From Myroides odoratimimus (GTDB lineage Bacteria > Bacteroidota > Bacteroidia > Flavobacteriales > Flavobacteriaceae), in contig NZ_BCMQ01000010.1 of assembly GCF_001485415.1 (NCBI RefSeq), forward strand, positions 1 to 64,000: a stretch of 64,000 nt of DNA. The letters are read 5' to 3'. The notes under the pieces are model-generated. The model saw nothing but the letters and a program-made list of their open reading frames with translations. It was not told the DNA's origin and made no database searches. Both the position numbers and the translations under genes were made by a program. Every line of letters begins with the position of its first letter. The stretch's first letter is position 1. Below, in pieces: positions 26,718-35,394 of the stretch.

Positions 26718-27911
26718 TTATCTACTCTTAAGATATTGTTGAAATCTATAAATCTCTGTTTCTGCTGCTACATTATGCATGATTTCCTCATCTACAGGAG
26801 TTAATTCTACATGTCGTCTAGCCATCACTATTTTCATCGTTTCTAGAGCTTTCTCTACCTTATACGTTTCAGAAGACTCTCCTCCTCCCCAAGTAAAACT
26901 TGGTAAAAACGTCTTAGGGAATCCTCCTCCGAAGATACTACATCCCACCCCCACTACAGTTCCTGTATTGAACATAGTATTAATACCACTCTTACTGTGA
27001 TCTCCCATCATTAAACCACAGAACTGCAAACCTGTATTTTCATACGATTGAGTCTCATAGCTCCATAATTTCACAGGACTATAGTTATTCTTTAGATTAG
27101 AGTTATTTGTATCTGCACCTAGATTACACCATTCACCTAGTACTGAGTTACCTAAGAATCCGTCATGCCCTTTATTAGAATATCCAAACATCACAGAGTT
27201 ACTTACTTCTCCACCTACTCTACAGTGAGGTCCTACAGTAGTAGCTCCATAAATCTTAGTTGCTAATTTCACCTGTGCTTCTTCACATAGTGCAAATGGC
27301 CCTCTAATAACCGAACCTTCCATGATCTCAGCATTCTTACCGATATAGATAGGCCCTGTAGAAGCATTTAATGTTACAAATGCTAACTTAGCTCCTTCTT
27401 CTATAAATACATTCTCTGGAGCGATTACATTTACACTCTTCGGAATGTCTTCTGATATTCTATCTTCTGTAATTAAAGCAAAATCTGCACGAATAGCAGC
27501 GTCGTTCTTCTCGAATATATCCCATTTGTGCTCTATCTTCATCAATTCACTCTCACATACCAATAACTCATAGTCATCGAAGTTCACTTCCTCTTGAGAA
27601 TCTTGAGTATAGAACGCCACTATATCTTCATTATAGATAACAGCCTGCATAGGCTGTAACTCCTTGATTAAGTCAGCCACCTCTTGATTAGGTAGATAAG
27701 CTGCATTAATCATAACATTATTCTCCACCTCTATCATTGGATACTTAGTAGATAAATATTCCTCTGTCAGAGTTGTAGTTGTATAACGCAGGTAATTCTC
27801 CCATTTTTCGCGGATAGTCAATATTCCTACACGAATATCTGCTACTGGTCTAGTAAACGTAAACGGCAATAAGGCTGTTCTTACGTCTCCATCGAATAAG
27901 ATATAGTTCAT
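26718..27911 (-). CDS. GlmU-like putative sugar nucleotidyltransferase/acetyltransferase
   Basis: A 397-aa protein of the alternative GlmU family found in Bacteroidota. It starts MNYILFDGDVRTALLPFTFT and RPVADIRVGILTIREKW, the degenerate nucleotidyltransferase half. From about residue 180 it has left-handed beta-helix hexapeptide repeats (IYIGKNAEIMEGSVIRGPFA, ATKIYGATTVGPHCRVGGEV). The family is proposed to make UDP-GlcNAc from glucosamine-1-phosphate, but the N-terminal half lacks a clear GxGxR loop, so activity is less certain than the fold. Its gene neighbours do not add a pathway. Confidence 0.82.
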   Translation of the reverse strand: MNYILFDGDVRTALLPFTFTRPVADIRVGILTIREKWENYLRYTTTTLTEEYLSTKYPMIEVENNVMINAAYLPNQEVADLIKELQPMQAVIYNEDIVAFYTQDSQEEVNFDDYELLVCESELMKIEHKWDIFEKNDAAIRADFALITEDRISEDIPKSVNVIAPENVFIEEGAKLAFVTLNASTGPIYIGKNAEIMEGSVIRGPFALCEEAQVKLATKIYGATTVGPHCRVGGEVSNSVMFGYSNKGHDGFLGNSVLGEWCNLGADTNNSNLKNNYSPVKLWSYETQSYENTGLQFCGLMMGDHSKSGINTMFNTGTVVGVGCSIFGGGFPKTFLPSFTWGGGESSETYKVEKALETMKIVMARRHVELTPVDEEIMHNVAAETEIYRFQQYLKSR

Positions 27912-28070
27912 AGTATATAATTCAAGATTTTAAAGGTTTAAAGTTAACGAATCTACAGTAAAAAACAGTGATAACAATCAATTAAATAATACTCTATTCA
28001 TACATAACAAATTCACTCCACAACCTATCTACTTCAAAATAAATCCTTTATCTTTAAAATAAAAAATATT

Positions 28071-28454
28071 ATGAAAAAACTATTGCTATTATTCGGTCTC
28101 GTCCTATGTACACTATTAATTAGCTGTAGTGGCTCTGATACTTATCAAGGTGAATGGAAGGCTACAGATGAAAACAATAAACACTTCACCATCACGTTCG
28201 AAAAAAGAAAATATACTATCACCAGTGAAGATGGACAAGTCAGCACACATAACTACACCGAATTTGAACATCACACTATAAATAGTATTGAGACCTACGG
28301 TATCAGGATGATAGAAGAAGGAAAAGAACTATACATACACTTCCCGATCAAGAACAATAATGTTATTGCCTTTATACAAACCAAAGGAAAGCAAGTATTA
28401 TACACACTCTCTAGAGATGCATATCTCAACACGTCAGATGTATATAAACTATAA
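28071..28454 (+). CDS. Small lipoprotein of unknown function
   Basis: A 127-aa lipoprotein: MKKLLLLFGLVLCTLLISC, with lipobox LISC and Cys19 as the acylation site. The mature part is beta-rich (YQGEWKATDENNKHFTITFE, KYTITSEDGQVSTHNYTEF) and looks like a small barrel or META-like fold. I recognise no family. The start is 15 bp past a TATCTTTA element (28049-28056) that resembles a flavobacterial -7 box. Confidence 0.75.
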   Translation: MKKLLLLFGLVLCTLLISCSGSDTYQGEWKATDENNKHFTITFEKRKYTITSEDGQVSTHNYTEFEHHTINSIETYGIRMIEEGKELYIHFPIKNNNVIAFIQTKGKQVLYTLSRDAYLNTSDVYKL

Positions 28455-28456
28455 AA

Positions 28457-28484
28457 AAAGCCTCTCAATCACTTGAGAGGCTTT
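28457..28484. terminator. Terminator between the lipoprotein and L31 genes
   Basis: AAAGCCTCTCAA and TTGAGAGGCTTT form a 12-bp stem with a 4-nt loop. The U-run is much better on the minus strand, so it mainly serves the L31 gene, while also closing the lipoprotein transcript. Confidence 0.88.
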
Positions 28485-28503
28485 CGTATATGATAAGCTA
28501 AAA

Positions 28504-28755
28504 TTATTTACCAAATTTAGCGTATTTGTTTTTGAATTTGTCAATACGTCCTGCAGTATCGATAAGTTTAGATTTACCTGTGTAGAATGGGTGAGATGTA
28601 CGAGAGATCTCCATTTTGTACACTGGGTATTCTACTCCGTCAACTTCGATTGTTTCTTTAGTCTCTACTGTTGATTTTGTGATGAATACGTCATCATTTG
28701 ACATATCTTTAAATGCTACTAATCTGTAATTTTCTGGGTGAATACCTTTTCTCAT
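28504..28755 (-). CDS. rpmE2: 50S ribosomal protein L31, type B
   Basis: An 83-aa protein starting MRKGIHPENYRLVAFKDMSN and ending in SRTSHPFYTGKSKLIDTAGR, then IDKFKNKYAKFGK. It has no cysteines, so it is the zinc-free B type. The frame is open for another 19 codons upstream, but MRKGIHP is the conserved family start and gives the usual 80-90 aa length. A textbook flavobacterial promoter lies at 28871-28899, leaving a leader of about 110 nt. Confidence 0.95.
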   Translation of the reverse strand: MRKGIHPENYRLVAFKDMSNDDVFITKSTVETKETIEVDGVEYPVYKMEISRTSHPFYTGKSKLIDTAGRIDKFKNKYAKFGK

Positions 28756-28870
28756 GATAAATTCTATTTTAAATTGTGAGCTACCTTCCATTTCGAAGCT
28801 TTCTATTTTCAAGAAAGGTGTAAACTTCCGATAACTTTTTAGTTATACTTATGTATTTTATTTCAGATTG

Positions 28871-28899
28871 CAAATGTACAATATAATTTGAAAAATCAA
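28871..28899 (-). promoter_or_regulatory. Flavobacterial promoter of the L31 gene
   Basis: On the minus strand TTG (28899-28897), an 18-bp spacer and TACATTTG (28878-28871) match the TTG-N(17-23)-TAnnTTTG consensus exactly. Confidence 0.8.
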
Positions 28900-28957
28900 A
28901 TAACTATTTTACTTTATTTACTGATTTTATCAATCCCTTATAATATCCTATTCGTTA

Positions 28958-29374
28958 TCAACTAATAAGCTTAGACACTATCTCCCAATCCTTATCCTCT
29001 TCTATCTCTATATGTATATCTATAGTATCTTCTATAGTATCACAATATCCTCCTATAGCCTCTCCATCTACATCATCACTCGCTAAATAACAAAAGATAT
29101 CTCTTACCCCCCTACGCGTCATTTTACCTACATATTGTATATCTGACTGAGTTCTTCTTAAGATATCTATGATATTATTCTCTATCTCTTCTAATCGTTC
29201 GTTTTCTTCCCATGTAGGGTACTCTCGCTCTGTCTCTACAAGTGATAATTCTATAACAAATGCATAAGGATATTTATCCTTGTCGCTAAAGTTAGCATAA
29301 GACATATTAATCACTCCAGTAGCTTTAAAGCCGCCTACCTCTAAAACACGAATACTCATACTTTGATCGCTCAT
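28958..29374 (-). CDS. DUF695-like protein
   Basis: A 138-aa cytoplasmic protein. The frame opens 17 codons earlier, but MSDQSMSIRVLEV is the more likely start because the upstream codons (CEKFCIFSFKIK) are AT-rich promoter-like sequence. The core (PYAFVIELSLVETEREYP, ERLEEIENNIIDILRRTQ, YVGKMTRRGVRDIFCYLAS and an end with EDKDWE) fits the DUF695 pattern as I remember it. Function unknown; DUF695 proteins often sit alone or near toxin-immunity genes. Divergent from the peptidase gene. Confidence 0.6.
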   Translation of the reverse strand: MSDQSMSIRVLEVGGFKATGVINMSYANFSDKDKYPYAFVIELSLVETEREYPTWEENERLEEIENNIIDILRRTQSDIQYVGKMTRRGVRDIFCYLASDDVDGEAIGGYCDTIEDTIDIHIEIEEDKDWEIVSKLIS

Positions 29375-29455
29375 AACTCTTTTAATTTTGAAACTAAATA
29401 TACAAAATTTTTCGCATTTTAACATTTTTATATTTTAGTGAAGCTTTAACAATCC

Positions 29456-29463
29456 TATCTTTG
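29456..29463 (+). promoter_or_regulatory. Putative -7 element of the S37 peptidase gene
   Basis: TATCTTTG matches TAnnTTTG and leaves a 32-nt leader. No clear TTG stands at the -33 distance, so support is partial. Confidence 0.45.
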
Positions 29464-29495
29464 AAAACACTAACCCTATTTAAGACTAAAACATT

Positions 29496-30785
29496 ATGTT
29501 TAAAAAATTAATCACACTCGTATTCTTGTTGATTACAGTGTTGGCAGTCGCACACCCTGATCAAAAAAAAGTAGAACAGGCCCTGTACAACTTAAAGAAT
29601 GTAACATTCAAACAACTAGAGTCTAAAGATGACTCATATCTATTGTATGAACTTAGAGTAAGACAACTAGTAGATCACACAGATCCTTCTAAAGGTTACT
29701 TCTATCAAAAGGTACACTTCTATCACAAGGATTTTGATCACCCTATGATTATGGAGACTAACGGTTATGATCTATATGTACGTGCTAGCGAAATGGTAAA
29801 CTATCTACAGAGTAACTACTTAAATATAGAACACAGATTCTTCGGAGAGTCTATCCCTGAAGGTAAACCATGGCAGTATCTTACTATGGAACAAGTAACA
29901 GCTGACTTACATGAGATCAACCAACTGTTTAAAGAAATCTATACAAACAATAAATGGATCAGTACAGGTATTAGCAAAGGTGGACAGACTAGCATCTACT
30001 ATAAATACTTCTATCCTAATGACGTAGATGTAGCGATTCCGTATGTAGCTCCATTTAACCAAGCGTTAGAAGAGCCTCGTATATATCCATTTTTAGCAAA
30101 TGTGGGAGACAAATCATGTAGAGACAAAATCTACAATATCCAGGTAAAACTATTTGAAAATAAAACACAGATTCTAGAAAAGCTTAAATGGTATGCTAAA
30201 GGAGCTAGACTGTCTTTTAACTATTTAGGTTCTTTAGAAAAAGCTTTTGAATACGCAGTATTAGAATACAGCTTCGGATTCTGGCAAAGTGGTCACTCAT
30301 GTACTACATTCCCAAATACAAAAAACATTGATGAACTAACAGAACACTTCCTTAGCGTGAGTAATATAGACTTCTTTAGTGATCAAACGATCAAGCGATA
30401 CGAATCTCACTATTATCAGTCAGGAACACAGCTAGGATACTACGGATATGACATCACTCCATTCAAGAAATACGTGAGCTTTACGTCTAACCCGTTAGCT
30501 ACCTTTATGCCTGAAGGAACTACATATAACAACTTTAACGATGCACTAATCCAAAAAGTAAAAACATGGTTAGAGAATGATGCGAATAACATTATCTATG
30601 TATATGGCGAGACAGATACATGGAGTGCCTCTATGGTAGTACCTAGTGCTAAGGTCAACTCTAAAGCTTACGTACTTCCTAAAAAAGATCATGGACAAGC
30701 GCGTGTGAAGAATATGACTCCTGAGATGAGAACGCAGTTCTTCTCTACGTTAGAAAAAATGACAGGACTAAAACCCCTAAAATAA
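29496..30785 (+). CDS. Secreted serine peptidase, S37/PS-10 tripeptidyl aminopeptidase type
   Basis: A 429-aa alpha/beta-hydrolase peptidase with a signal peptide (LITLVFLLITVLAVAHP, residues 1-19). The nucleophile motif is GISKGGQTS (Ser160), typical of the PS-10 peptidase family that releases tripeptides from protein N-termini. Asp374 in GETDTWSAS and His399 in KKDHGQAR complete a likely triad. IEHRFFGESIPEGKPW resembles the S28/S37 oxyanion region. It probably acts in the periplasm or outside the cell in peptide nutrition. Own promoter-like element upstream and a strong terminator downstream, so it is monocistronic. Confidence 0.85.
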   Translation: MFKKLITLVFLLITVLAVAHPDQKKVEQALYNLKNVTFKQLESKDDSYLLYELRVRQLVDHTDPSKGYFYQKVHFYHKDFDHPMIMETNGYDLYVRASEMVNYLQSNYLNIEHRFFGESIPEGKPWQYLTMEQVTADLHEINQLFKEIYTNNKWISTGISKGGQTSIYYKYFYPNDVDVAIPYVAPFNQALEEPRIYPFLANVGDKSCRDKIYNIQVKLFENKTQILEKLKWYAKGARLSFNYLGSLEKAFEYAVLEYSFGFWQSGHSCTTFPNTKNIDELTEHFLSVSNIDFFSDQTIKRYESHYYQSGTQLGYYGYDITPFKKYVSFTSNPLATFMPEGTTYNNFNDALIQKVKTWLENDANNIIYVYGETDTWSASMVVPSAKVNSKAYVLPKKDHGQARVKNMTPEMRTQFFSTLEKMTGLKPLK

Positions 30786-30800
30786 CTTGAAGAAATAAAG

Positions 30801-30843
30801 CCAAAAGCGCCTTTCTCTATTGAATAGAGAAAGGCGCTTTTGG
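30801..30843. terminator. Perfect 20-bp-stem bidirectional terminator
   Basis: CCAAAAGCGCCTTTCTCTAT and its exact complement surround a TGA loop, between the convergent S37 peptidase and Imm17-like genes. Confidence 0.9.
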
Positions 30844-30886
30844 TTTCTAACACTCCTTATAGATAAATATTATATAAGTCTCTTCT

Positions 30887-31156
30887 TTATTTTTTATAAG
30901 CGAAATAGAATCCTATACCTATCAAAATAAAGAGTATAGAAAAACAGATATTCAAAAACTTAGCTACTTTAACTCCAAAGGTATTTCGTATCCAAGCCAT
31001 ATTAAAAACAGGTCCACCTGTCTGATCATACATGTGCTCATATCCTTTAATAGAACAGAATAAAAGCACACCCCCTATCAATACAAGTCCTATACCTCCA
31101 TACTCTGGATGTTCTCTAAAAAGAGTATGAAAATACTCTGAAAGTGAATCTAACAT
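30887..31156 (-). CDS. Small membrane protein, Imm17-like
   Basis: An 89-aa protein with two membrane segments (GIGLVLIGGVLLFCSIKGYE at about 20-39 and LNICFSILFILIGIGFYFAY near the end). Between them is GGPVFNMAWIRNTFGVKVAK. This order, and the FG..ak...i..g......G ending, recalls immunity protein 17 from polymorphic toxin systems. The match is by memory and moderate only. No toxin gene stands next to it. Confidence 0.5.
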   Translation of the reverse strand: MLDSLSEYFHTLFREHPEYGGIGLVLIGGVLLFCSIKGYEHMYDQTGGPVFNMAWIRNTFGVKVAKFLNICFSILFILIGIGFYFAYKK

Positions 31157-31410
31157 ACTTCATCATTTTTACGCTTCACATCCCTCTATATTATTCTTTT
31201 GCATAAACATTTTATATAAAAATAGAATACTAAAATACAATATAAAAACACATCAAAAAAACACTTTTCAAACAAACTTATACCCTAACTATACATCCTT
31301 TATACTTCATTCTATTTAAGTGACCCTTTACTCAAAATTAAATTACTCAACCTATAATTCTCTCCACACAGAACCCAAATTTTAGATTAATCGTAGATCC
31401 CCTATCAATA

Positions 31411-31480
31411 CAAGAATCATTCTTCGACTAATGACCTCTCTACTCCACCATTCTCGGCTCATTCTCCATGAATTGTCGAG
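31411..31480 (-). repeat. Dispersed intergenic repeat, copy 1
   Basis: Read on the minus strand this 70-bp block starts CTCGACAATTCATGGAGAAT and contains CGAGAATGGTGGAG and GTCGAAGAATG. At least 50 of 70 positions match 57320-57389 without gaps, and more match with one small indel. Confidence 0.7.
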
Positions 31481-31996
31481 CAAATAAGAACCAACACTAG
31501 TGTTTGCAAGGGATTACAAGGGGGTATCATATTAGGTACATCATATCATTATTTGTATCAATATAGTCTCTATCCCTTATAAATAAAGAGATTAGCAGTA
31601 AATATCTCTTTTTAGCATTCTAAAAAAAATAGGATGATTTTTTTATTAAAAGGGGCAAAAACAGCGTTTCGAACCGAAAATTTTAAAAAAAACAGAAGAT
31701 TATAGCTCAAATAAGGAGGTACACATCAACATTTTAGATCAAAACAAAAAAACTGGATTATGAATTTTAATTCCCATTGATAAAAAGACGCTCCACATAC
31801 TCACTTTCAATATGCTTATAAATTATTAGATTAGATATCCTTCTAGTATAGAAAGAACCAATAAATGAAAGCACGACAAGACCTTCTGCATCTTCACAAC
31901 TTTACTGTTTTATAAAAAGAATAGATAAATAAGATGATTAGTGCACATTCTGTTAACAAACTCCCATTACATACCGTTCTAAAAGGGTTATTTTAT

Positions 31997-32004
31997 TATA
32001 TTTG
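31997..32004 (+). promoter_or_regulatory. Putative -7 element of the DUF4199 operon
   Basis: TATATTTG matches TAnnTTTG 23 bp before the start codon. No clear -33 TTG is present. Confidence 0.45.
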
Positions 32005-32027
32005 TAAATCATATTTATAGATAACCA

Positions 32028-32612
32028 ATGAAGAACCCAGTAAATAAAGTAGGTATTACTTTCGGAATCATATTAGCCATCTATTACACACTATTTAACA
32101 GTGTAATATTTTTTACAGACAAAGCCCTATTTGCCAATACTTTCGCTGGTTTTTTTAATATGGGTGTGATGGTTATCTTAGGGATACTGACTATCTATTT
32201 TGCTCGTAAAAAAGCAGGAGGATATGTTACATTCAGAGAAGGTTTTACTCCATTCTTCTTGATGGTCATCATCGGAGTGACTGCGAATATTATCATTTAT
32301 AATATTCTTTTTAATATCGTGGATCCTTCTGCTAAGGAGGAAATCAGCAAATCTCTTTATGATATGTTAATCAAAACATTAGACGGGTCTGGACTTCCAC
32401 AAGAACAAATCAATGAACAATTAGAAAAAGCTAGAAATATCAACCAATTTGCTCCTAAATCACAATTGTTTTTATGGGCAGGTAGTGTACTTAGAAATTC
32501 AATACTAGGGATATTATTAGCTGCTATATTTAAAAATAAATCAGAATTCGTAAACCCACATCCTGAAATTAATCACGATGTAGATACTGATTTTAATAAA
32601 GATCATAAATAA
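32028..32612 (+). CDS. DUF4199 membrane protein
   Basis: A 194-aa inner-membrane protein with four hydrophobic segments (VGITFGIILAIYYTLFNSVI, FAGFFNMGVMVILGILTIYF, PFFLMVIIGVTANIIIYNIL, LFLWAGSVLRNSILGILLAA). The AGGYVTFREGFTPFF motif after the second segment is typical of DUF4199, a family common in Bacteroidota with no known role. The glycosyltransferase gene begins 5 bp after its stop, so they share a transcript and perhaps a pathway. Confidence 0.85.
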   Translation: MKNPVNKVGITFGIILAIYYTLFNSVIFFTDKALFANTFAGFFNMGVMVILGILTIYFARKKAGGYVTFREGFTPFFLMVIIGVTANIIIYNILFNIVDPSAKEEISKSLYDMLIKTLDGSGLPQEQINEQLEKARNINQFAPKSQLFLWAGSVLRNSILGILLAAIFKNKSEFVNPHPEINHDVDTDFNKDHK

Positions 32613-32617
32613 TCTAG

Positions 32618-33574
32618 ATGAATCTATCAATAGTAATTCCTCTGCTAAACGAAGCAGAGTCTCTGCCAGAACTACATACGTGGATAACTAAAGTTATGCA
32701 GGAGAACGGCTTTACCTATGAGATTCTCTTTATCGATGATGGTAGTAAAGACAAATCGTGGAATATAATCACTGCACTAGCTGCTAGAGATACTCAGGTC
32801 AAAGGAATACGCTTCCAACGCAACTTTGGTAAATCACAGGCTTTACATGCTGGATTTGCACAGGCACTAGGAGATGTAGTTATCACTATGGATGCTGACC
32901 TCCAAGATAGCCCTGATGAGATACCAGCACTGTATGATATGATCACTAAAGAGGGGTATGATATGGTATCTGGTTGGAAAAAGAAACGATATGACTCTGT
33001 CGTATCTAAAAACCTTCCTTCTAAACTATTTAACTGGGCTGCGAGAAAGACTTCTGGTGTTCAGTTAAACGACTTTAACTGTGGACTAAAGGCCTATAAA
33101 AACGAGGTCATTAAAAATATAGAGGTATCTGGTGAGATGCACCGCTACATCCCTGTCCTAGCCAAAAATGAAGGCTATGACAAAATAGGTGAAAAAGTAG
33201 TCATCCACCAAGCACGTAAATACGGTACTACCAAGTTTGGGATGAGTAGATTTATCTACGGTTTTCTAGATTTGATTACCATTTGGTTCCTCTCTAAATT
33301 TGGCAAAAGACCGATGCACTTATTCGGATCACTTGGGGTTATCACCTTTGGGATTGGGTTCTGTGCTGCCTTCTTTATTGGAGCGAATAAGCTGTATAAG
33401 CTTTATTATGGATTACCTGCTATCCGAGTGACTCAAGATCCGTGGTTCTATATATCACTGACAACGATGATCATCGGAACACAGTTATTCTTAGCGGGAT
33501 TCTTAGGAGAACTTATACTTAAAACAAAGACAAACATTAGTAGATATAAAATCGCTGAACAAAGCGGTTTTTAA
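32618..33574 (+). CDS. Family 2 glycosyltransferase, polyprenyl-phosphate sugar transferase type
   Basis: A 318-aa enzyme that probably moves a sugar from a nucleotide donor to a polyprenyl phosphate. The GT-A domain starts LSIVIPLLNEAESLPELHTW, has IDDGSKDKSW, RNFGKSQALHAGF and the metal-binding region VITMDADLQDSPDEIP. NDFNCGLKAYKNEV and HRYIPVLAKNEGY are typical of DPM1/GtrB/ArnC relatives. Two membrane helices follow at about 233-257 and 275-300. It lies between DUF4199 and a phospho-sugar mutase, so it likely serves surface-glycan or lipid-sugar synthesis. Confidence 0.9.
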   Translation: MNLSIVIPLLNEAESLPELHTWITKVMQENGFTYEILFIDDGSKDKSWNIITALAARDTQVKGIRFQRNFGKSQALHAGFAQALGDVVITMDADLQDSPDEIPALYDMITKEGYDMVSGWKKKRYDSVVSKNLPSKLFNWAARKTSGVQLNDFNCGLKAYKNEVIKNIEVSGEMHRYIPVLAKNEGYDKIGEKVVIHQARKYGTTKFGMSRFIYGFLDLITIWFLSKFGKRPMHLFGSLGVITFGIGFCAAFFIGANKLYKLYYGLPAIRVTQDPWFYISLTTMIIGTQLFLAGFLGELILKTKTNISRYKIAEQSGF

Positions 33575-33595
33575 TCCACACTAAATATCAATATT

Positions 33596-35323
33596 ATGCA
33601 AATAGAAAAAGAAATCTTAGCAAAAGCTGAATTATGGTTAAAAGAACCTTTTGATGCTGAAACACAGGCTTCTGTTCAAAAAATGATGGATACTGATCCT
33701 GCAACTCTTAAAGACAGTTTTTATAAAAACTTAGAGTTCGGTACAGGAGGTATGCGCGGTATAATGGGAATTGGTACAAATCGTATCAACAAATATACAC
33801 TAGGTAAAAATACACAAGGATTATCAAACTATATCAAACAATCATTCCCTAACCAAGAATGGAAAGTAGCTATCAACTTTGACTGTCGTCACAACAGTCA
33901 AGAGTTAGCGAAAGTAGTAGCTGATGTATTCACTGCTAACGGTATTAAAGTATACTTATTCGCAGAGATGCGCCCTACTCCTGAGTTATCTTTCGCGGTA
34001 AGACACTACGGATGTAATGCTGGTATCGTATTAACTGCATCACACAACCCACCAGAATACAATGGATATAAAGTATACTGGCAAGATGGTGGACAAATCG
34101 TTCCTCCTAATGATGCGGCTGTTATAGACGAAATCAACAGATTAACCTATAATGAAGTAAACTTCAAAGGGGATGATAACCTGATTACTTATGTAGGAGA
34201 AGAACTAGATGCTGCGTTTATCCAATCAACTGTAGAGAATGCAAGCTTTGATACTCCACAGTCTGTAAAAGATCAGTTAAAAATAGCGTATACTTCTCTA
34301 CACGGTACTTCTATCAAACTTATCCCTAGAGCATTCGAAGCTGCTGGATATAAGAATGTATTCATCGTAAAAGAACAAGCAGAACCAGATGGGGACTTCC
34401 CTACTGTAAAATCTCCTAATCCTGAAGAACCAGAAGCATTGACTATGGCACTTCAGTTAGCAGATGAGACAGGTGCAGATATCGTGATCGGTACTGACCC
34501 TGATTCTGACCGTATCGGTATAGGTGTACGTGACTTAGATGGTAATATGATTCTGTTAAATGGTAACCAAACGATGGTGATGATGACAGGTTTCTTACTA
34601 GAACAGTACAAACGCAATATCGGTTTTAAAGGAAATGAATTTATTGGTTCTACTATCGTTTCTACTCCTATGATGCTAGACTTAGCAGAAAGCTATGGTG
34701 TAGAGTGTAAAGTAGGATTAACAGGATTTAAATGGATAGCTAAGTTTATCAATGAATGTCCTACTCAGAAATTTATCGGTGGTGGTGAAGAGAGTTTTGG
34801 ATATATGGTAGGTGATGCTGTACGTGATAAAGACGCTGTAGCTTCTGCTCTATTAGTATGTGAGATTGCAGCTGTAGCTAAAGCTGCAGGTAGTTCTTTC
34901 TATAGAGAGTTAATGAATCTATATATCGACAATAAGTTCTATAAAGAATACCTTATTTCTCTAGTGAAAAAAGGAATTTCTGGAGCTGAAGAGATTAAAC
35001 AAATGATGATCGAATTAAGAGAAAATCCACTTACTGAAATCATCGGACAGAGAGTAGTATGTGTAGAAGACTATCAGTCTAGTGAAGCGAAAAACTTATT
35101 CACTAATGAAATAGAACCTATCCATGTGCCTAAATCTAATGTACTAATCTATTATCTAGAAGATGGTACGAAGATAGCTGCTCGTCCTAGTGGTACTGAA
35201 CCGAAGATTAAATTCTACTTTAGTGTAAACGAACCATTACACGATATCGCTGAAGTGAAGGCAACGGAGAAAGTATTAGACCAAAAAATTCAAGATATCA
35301 TCAACGAAATGAAGTTGAATTAG
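33596..35323 (+). CDS. Phospho-sugar mutase (phosphoglucomutase/phosphomannomutase family)
   Basis: A 575-aa alpha-D-phosphohexomutase. All four family loops are visible: the active serine in TASHNPPEYNGYK (Ser149), the metal loop GTDPDSDRIGIG, the sugar loop GGGEESFGYM and the phosphate loop RPSGTEPKIKFYF. It interconverts hexose-1-phosphate and hexose-6-phosphate; glucose versus mannose cannot be told by eye. The length fits the longer PGM2-like branch. Gap to the glycosyltransferase is 21 bp, and an intrinsic terminator follows, so it closes the operon. Confidence 0.93.
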   Translation: MQIEKEILAKAELWLKEPFDAETQASVQKMMDTDPATLKDSFYKNLEFGTGGMRGIMGIGTNRINKYTLGKNTQGLSNYIKQSFPNQEWKVAINFDCRHNSQELAKVVADVFTANGIKVYLFAEMRPTPELSFAVRHYGCNAGIVLTASHNPPEYNGYKVYWQDGGQIVPPNDAAVIDEINRLTYNEVNFKGDDNLITYVGEELDAAFIQSTVENASFDTPQSVKDQLKIAYTSLHGTSIKLIPRAFEAAGYKNVFIVKEQAEPDGDFPTVKSPNPEEPEALTMALQLADETGADIVIGTDPDSDRIGIGVRDLDGNMILLNGNQTMVMMTGFLLEQYKRNIGFKGNEFIGSTIVSTPMMLDLAESYGVECKVGLTGFKWIAKFINECPTQKFIGGGEESFGYMVGDAVRDKDAVASALLVCEIAAVAKAAGSSFYRELMNLYIDNKFYKEYLISLVKKGISGAEEIKQMMIELRENPLTEIIGQRVVCVEDYQSSEAKNLFTNEIEPIHVPKSNVLIYYLEDGTKIAARPSGTEPKIKFYFSVNEPLHDIAEVKATEKVLDQKIQDIINEMKLN

Positions 35324-35333
35324 AACATATAAG

Positions 35334-35359
35334 AAAGACTGGTAGTACTACCAGTCTTT
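35334..35359 (+). terminator. Terminator of the phospho-sugar mutase operon
   Basis: A near-complete palindrome, AAAGACTGGTAG / CTACCAGTCTTT, followed by a T-run. Confidence 0.9.
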
Positions 35360-35366
35360 TTTTCTT

Positions 35367-35374
35367 TATTTTTG
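35367..35374 (+). promoter_or_regulatory. Putative -7 element of the ABC exporter gene
   Basis: TATTTTTG matches TAnnTTTG 20 bp before the start. Its -33 region would overlap the preceding terminator. Confidence 0.4.
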
Positions 35375-35394
35375 CTTTTTACATTATAACAAAT

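Larger units (their letters stand above)
31157..32027. other. Gene-free stretch carrying a dispersed repeat
   Basis: This 871-bp AT-rich stretch has no credible coding frame. It contains repeat copy 1 at 31411-31480 (GC-richer than its surroundings), a purine-rich patch near 31510-31530, and a promoter-like TATATTTG just before 32028. It could be a decayed gene; I cannot name one. Confidence 0.5.

Noticed and set aside
28756..28812. N-terminal extension of L31
   Set aside because: The extra 19 codons are not part of the family; the conserved start MRKGIHP gives the normal length.
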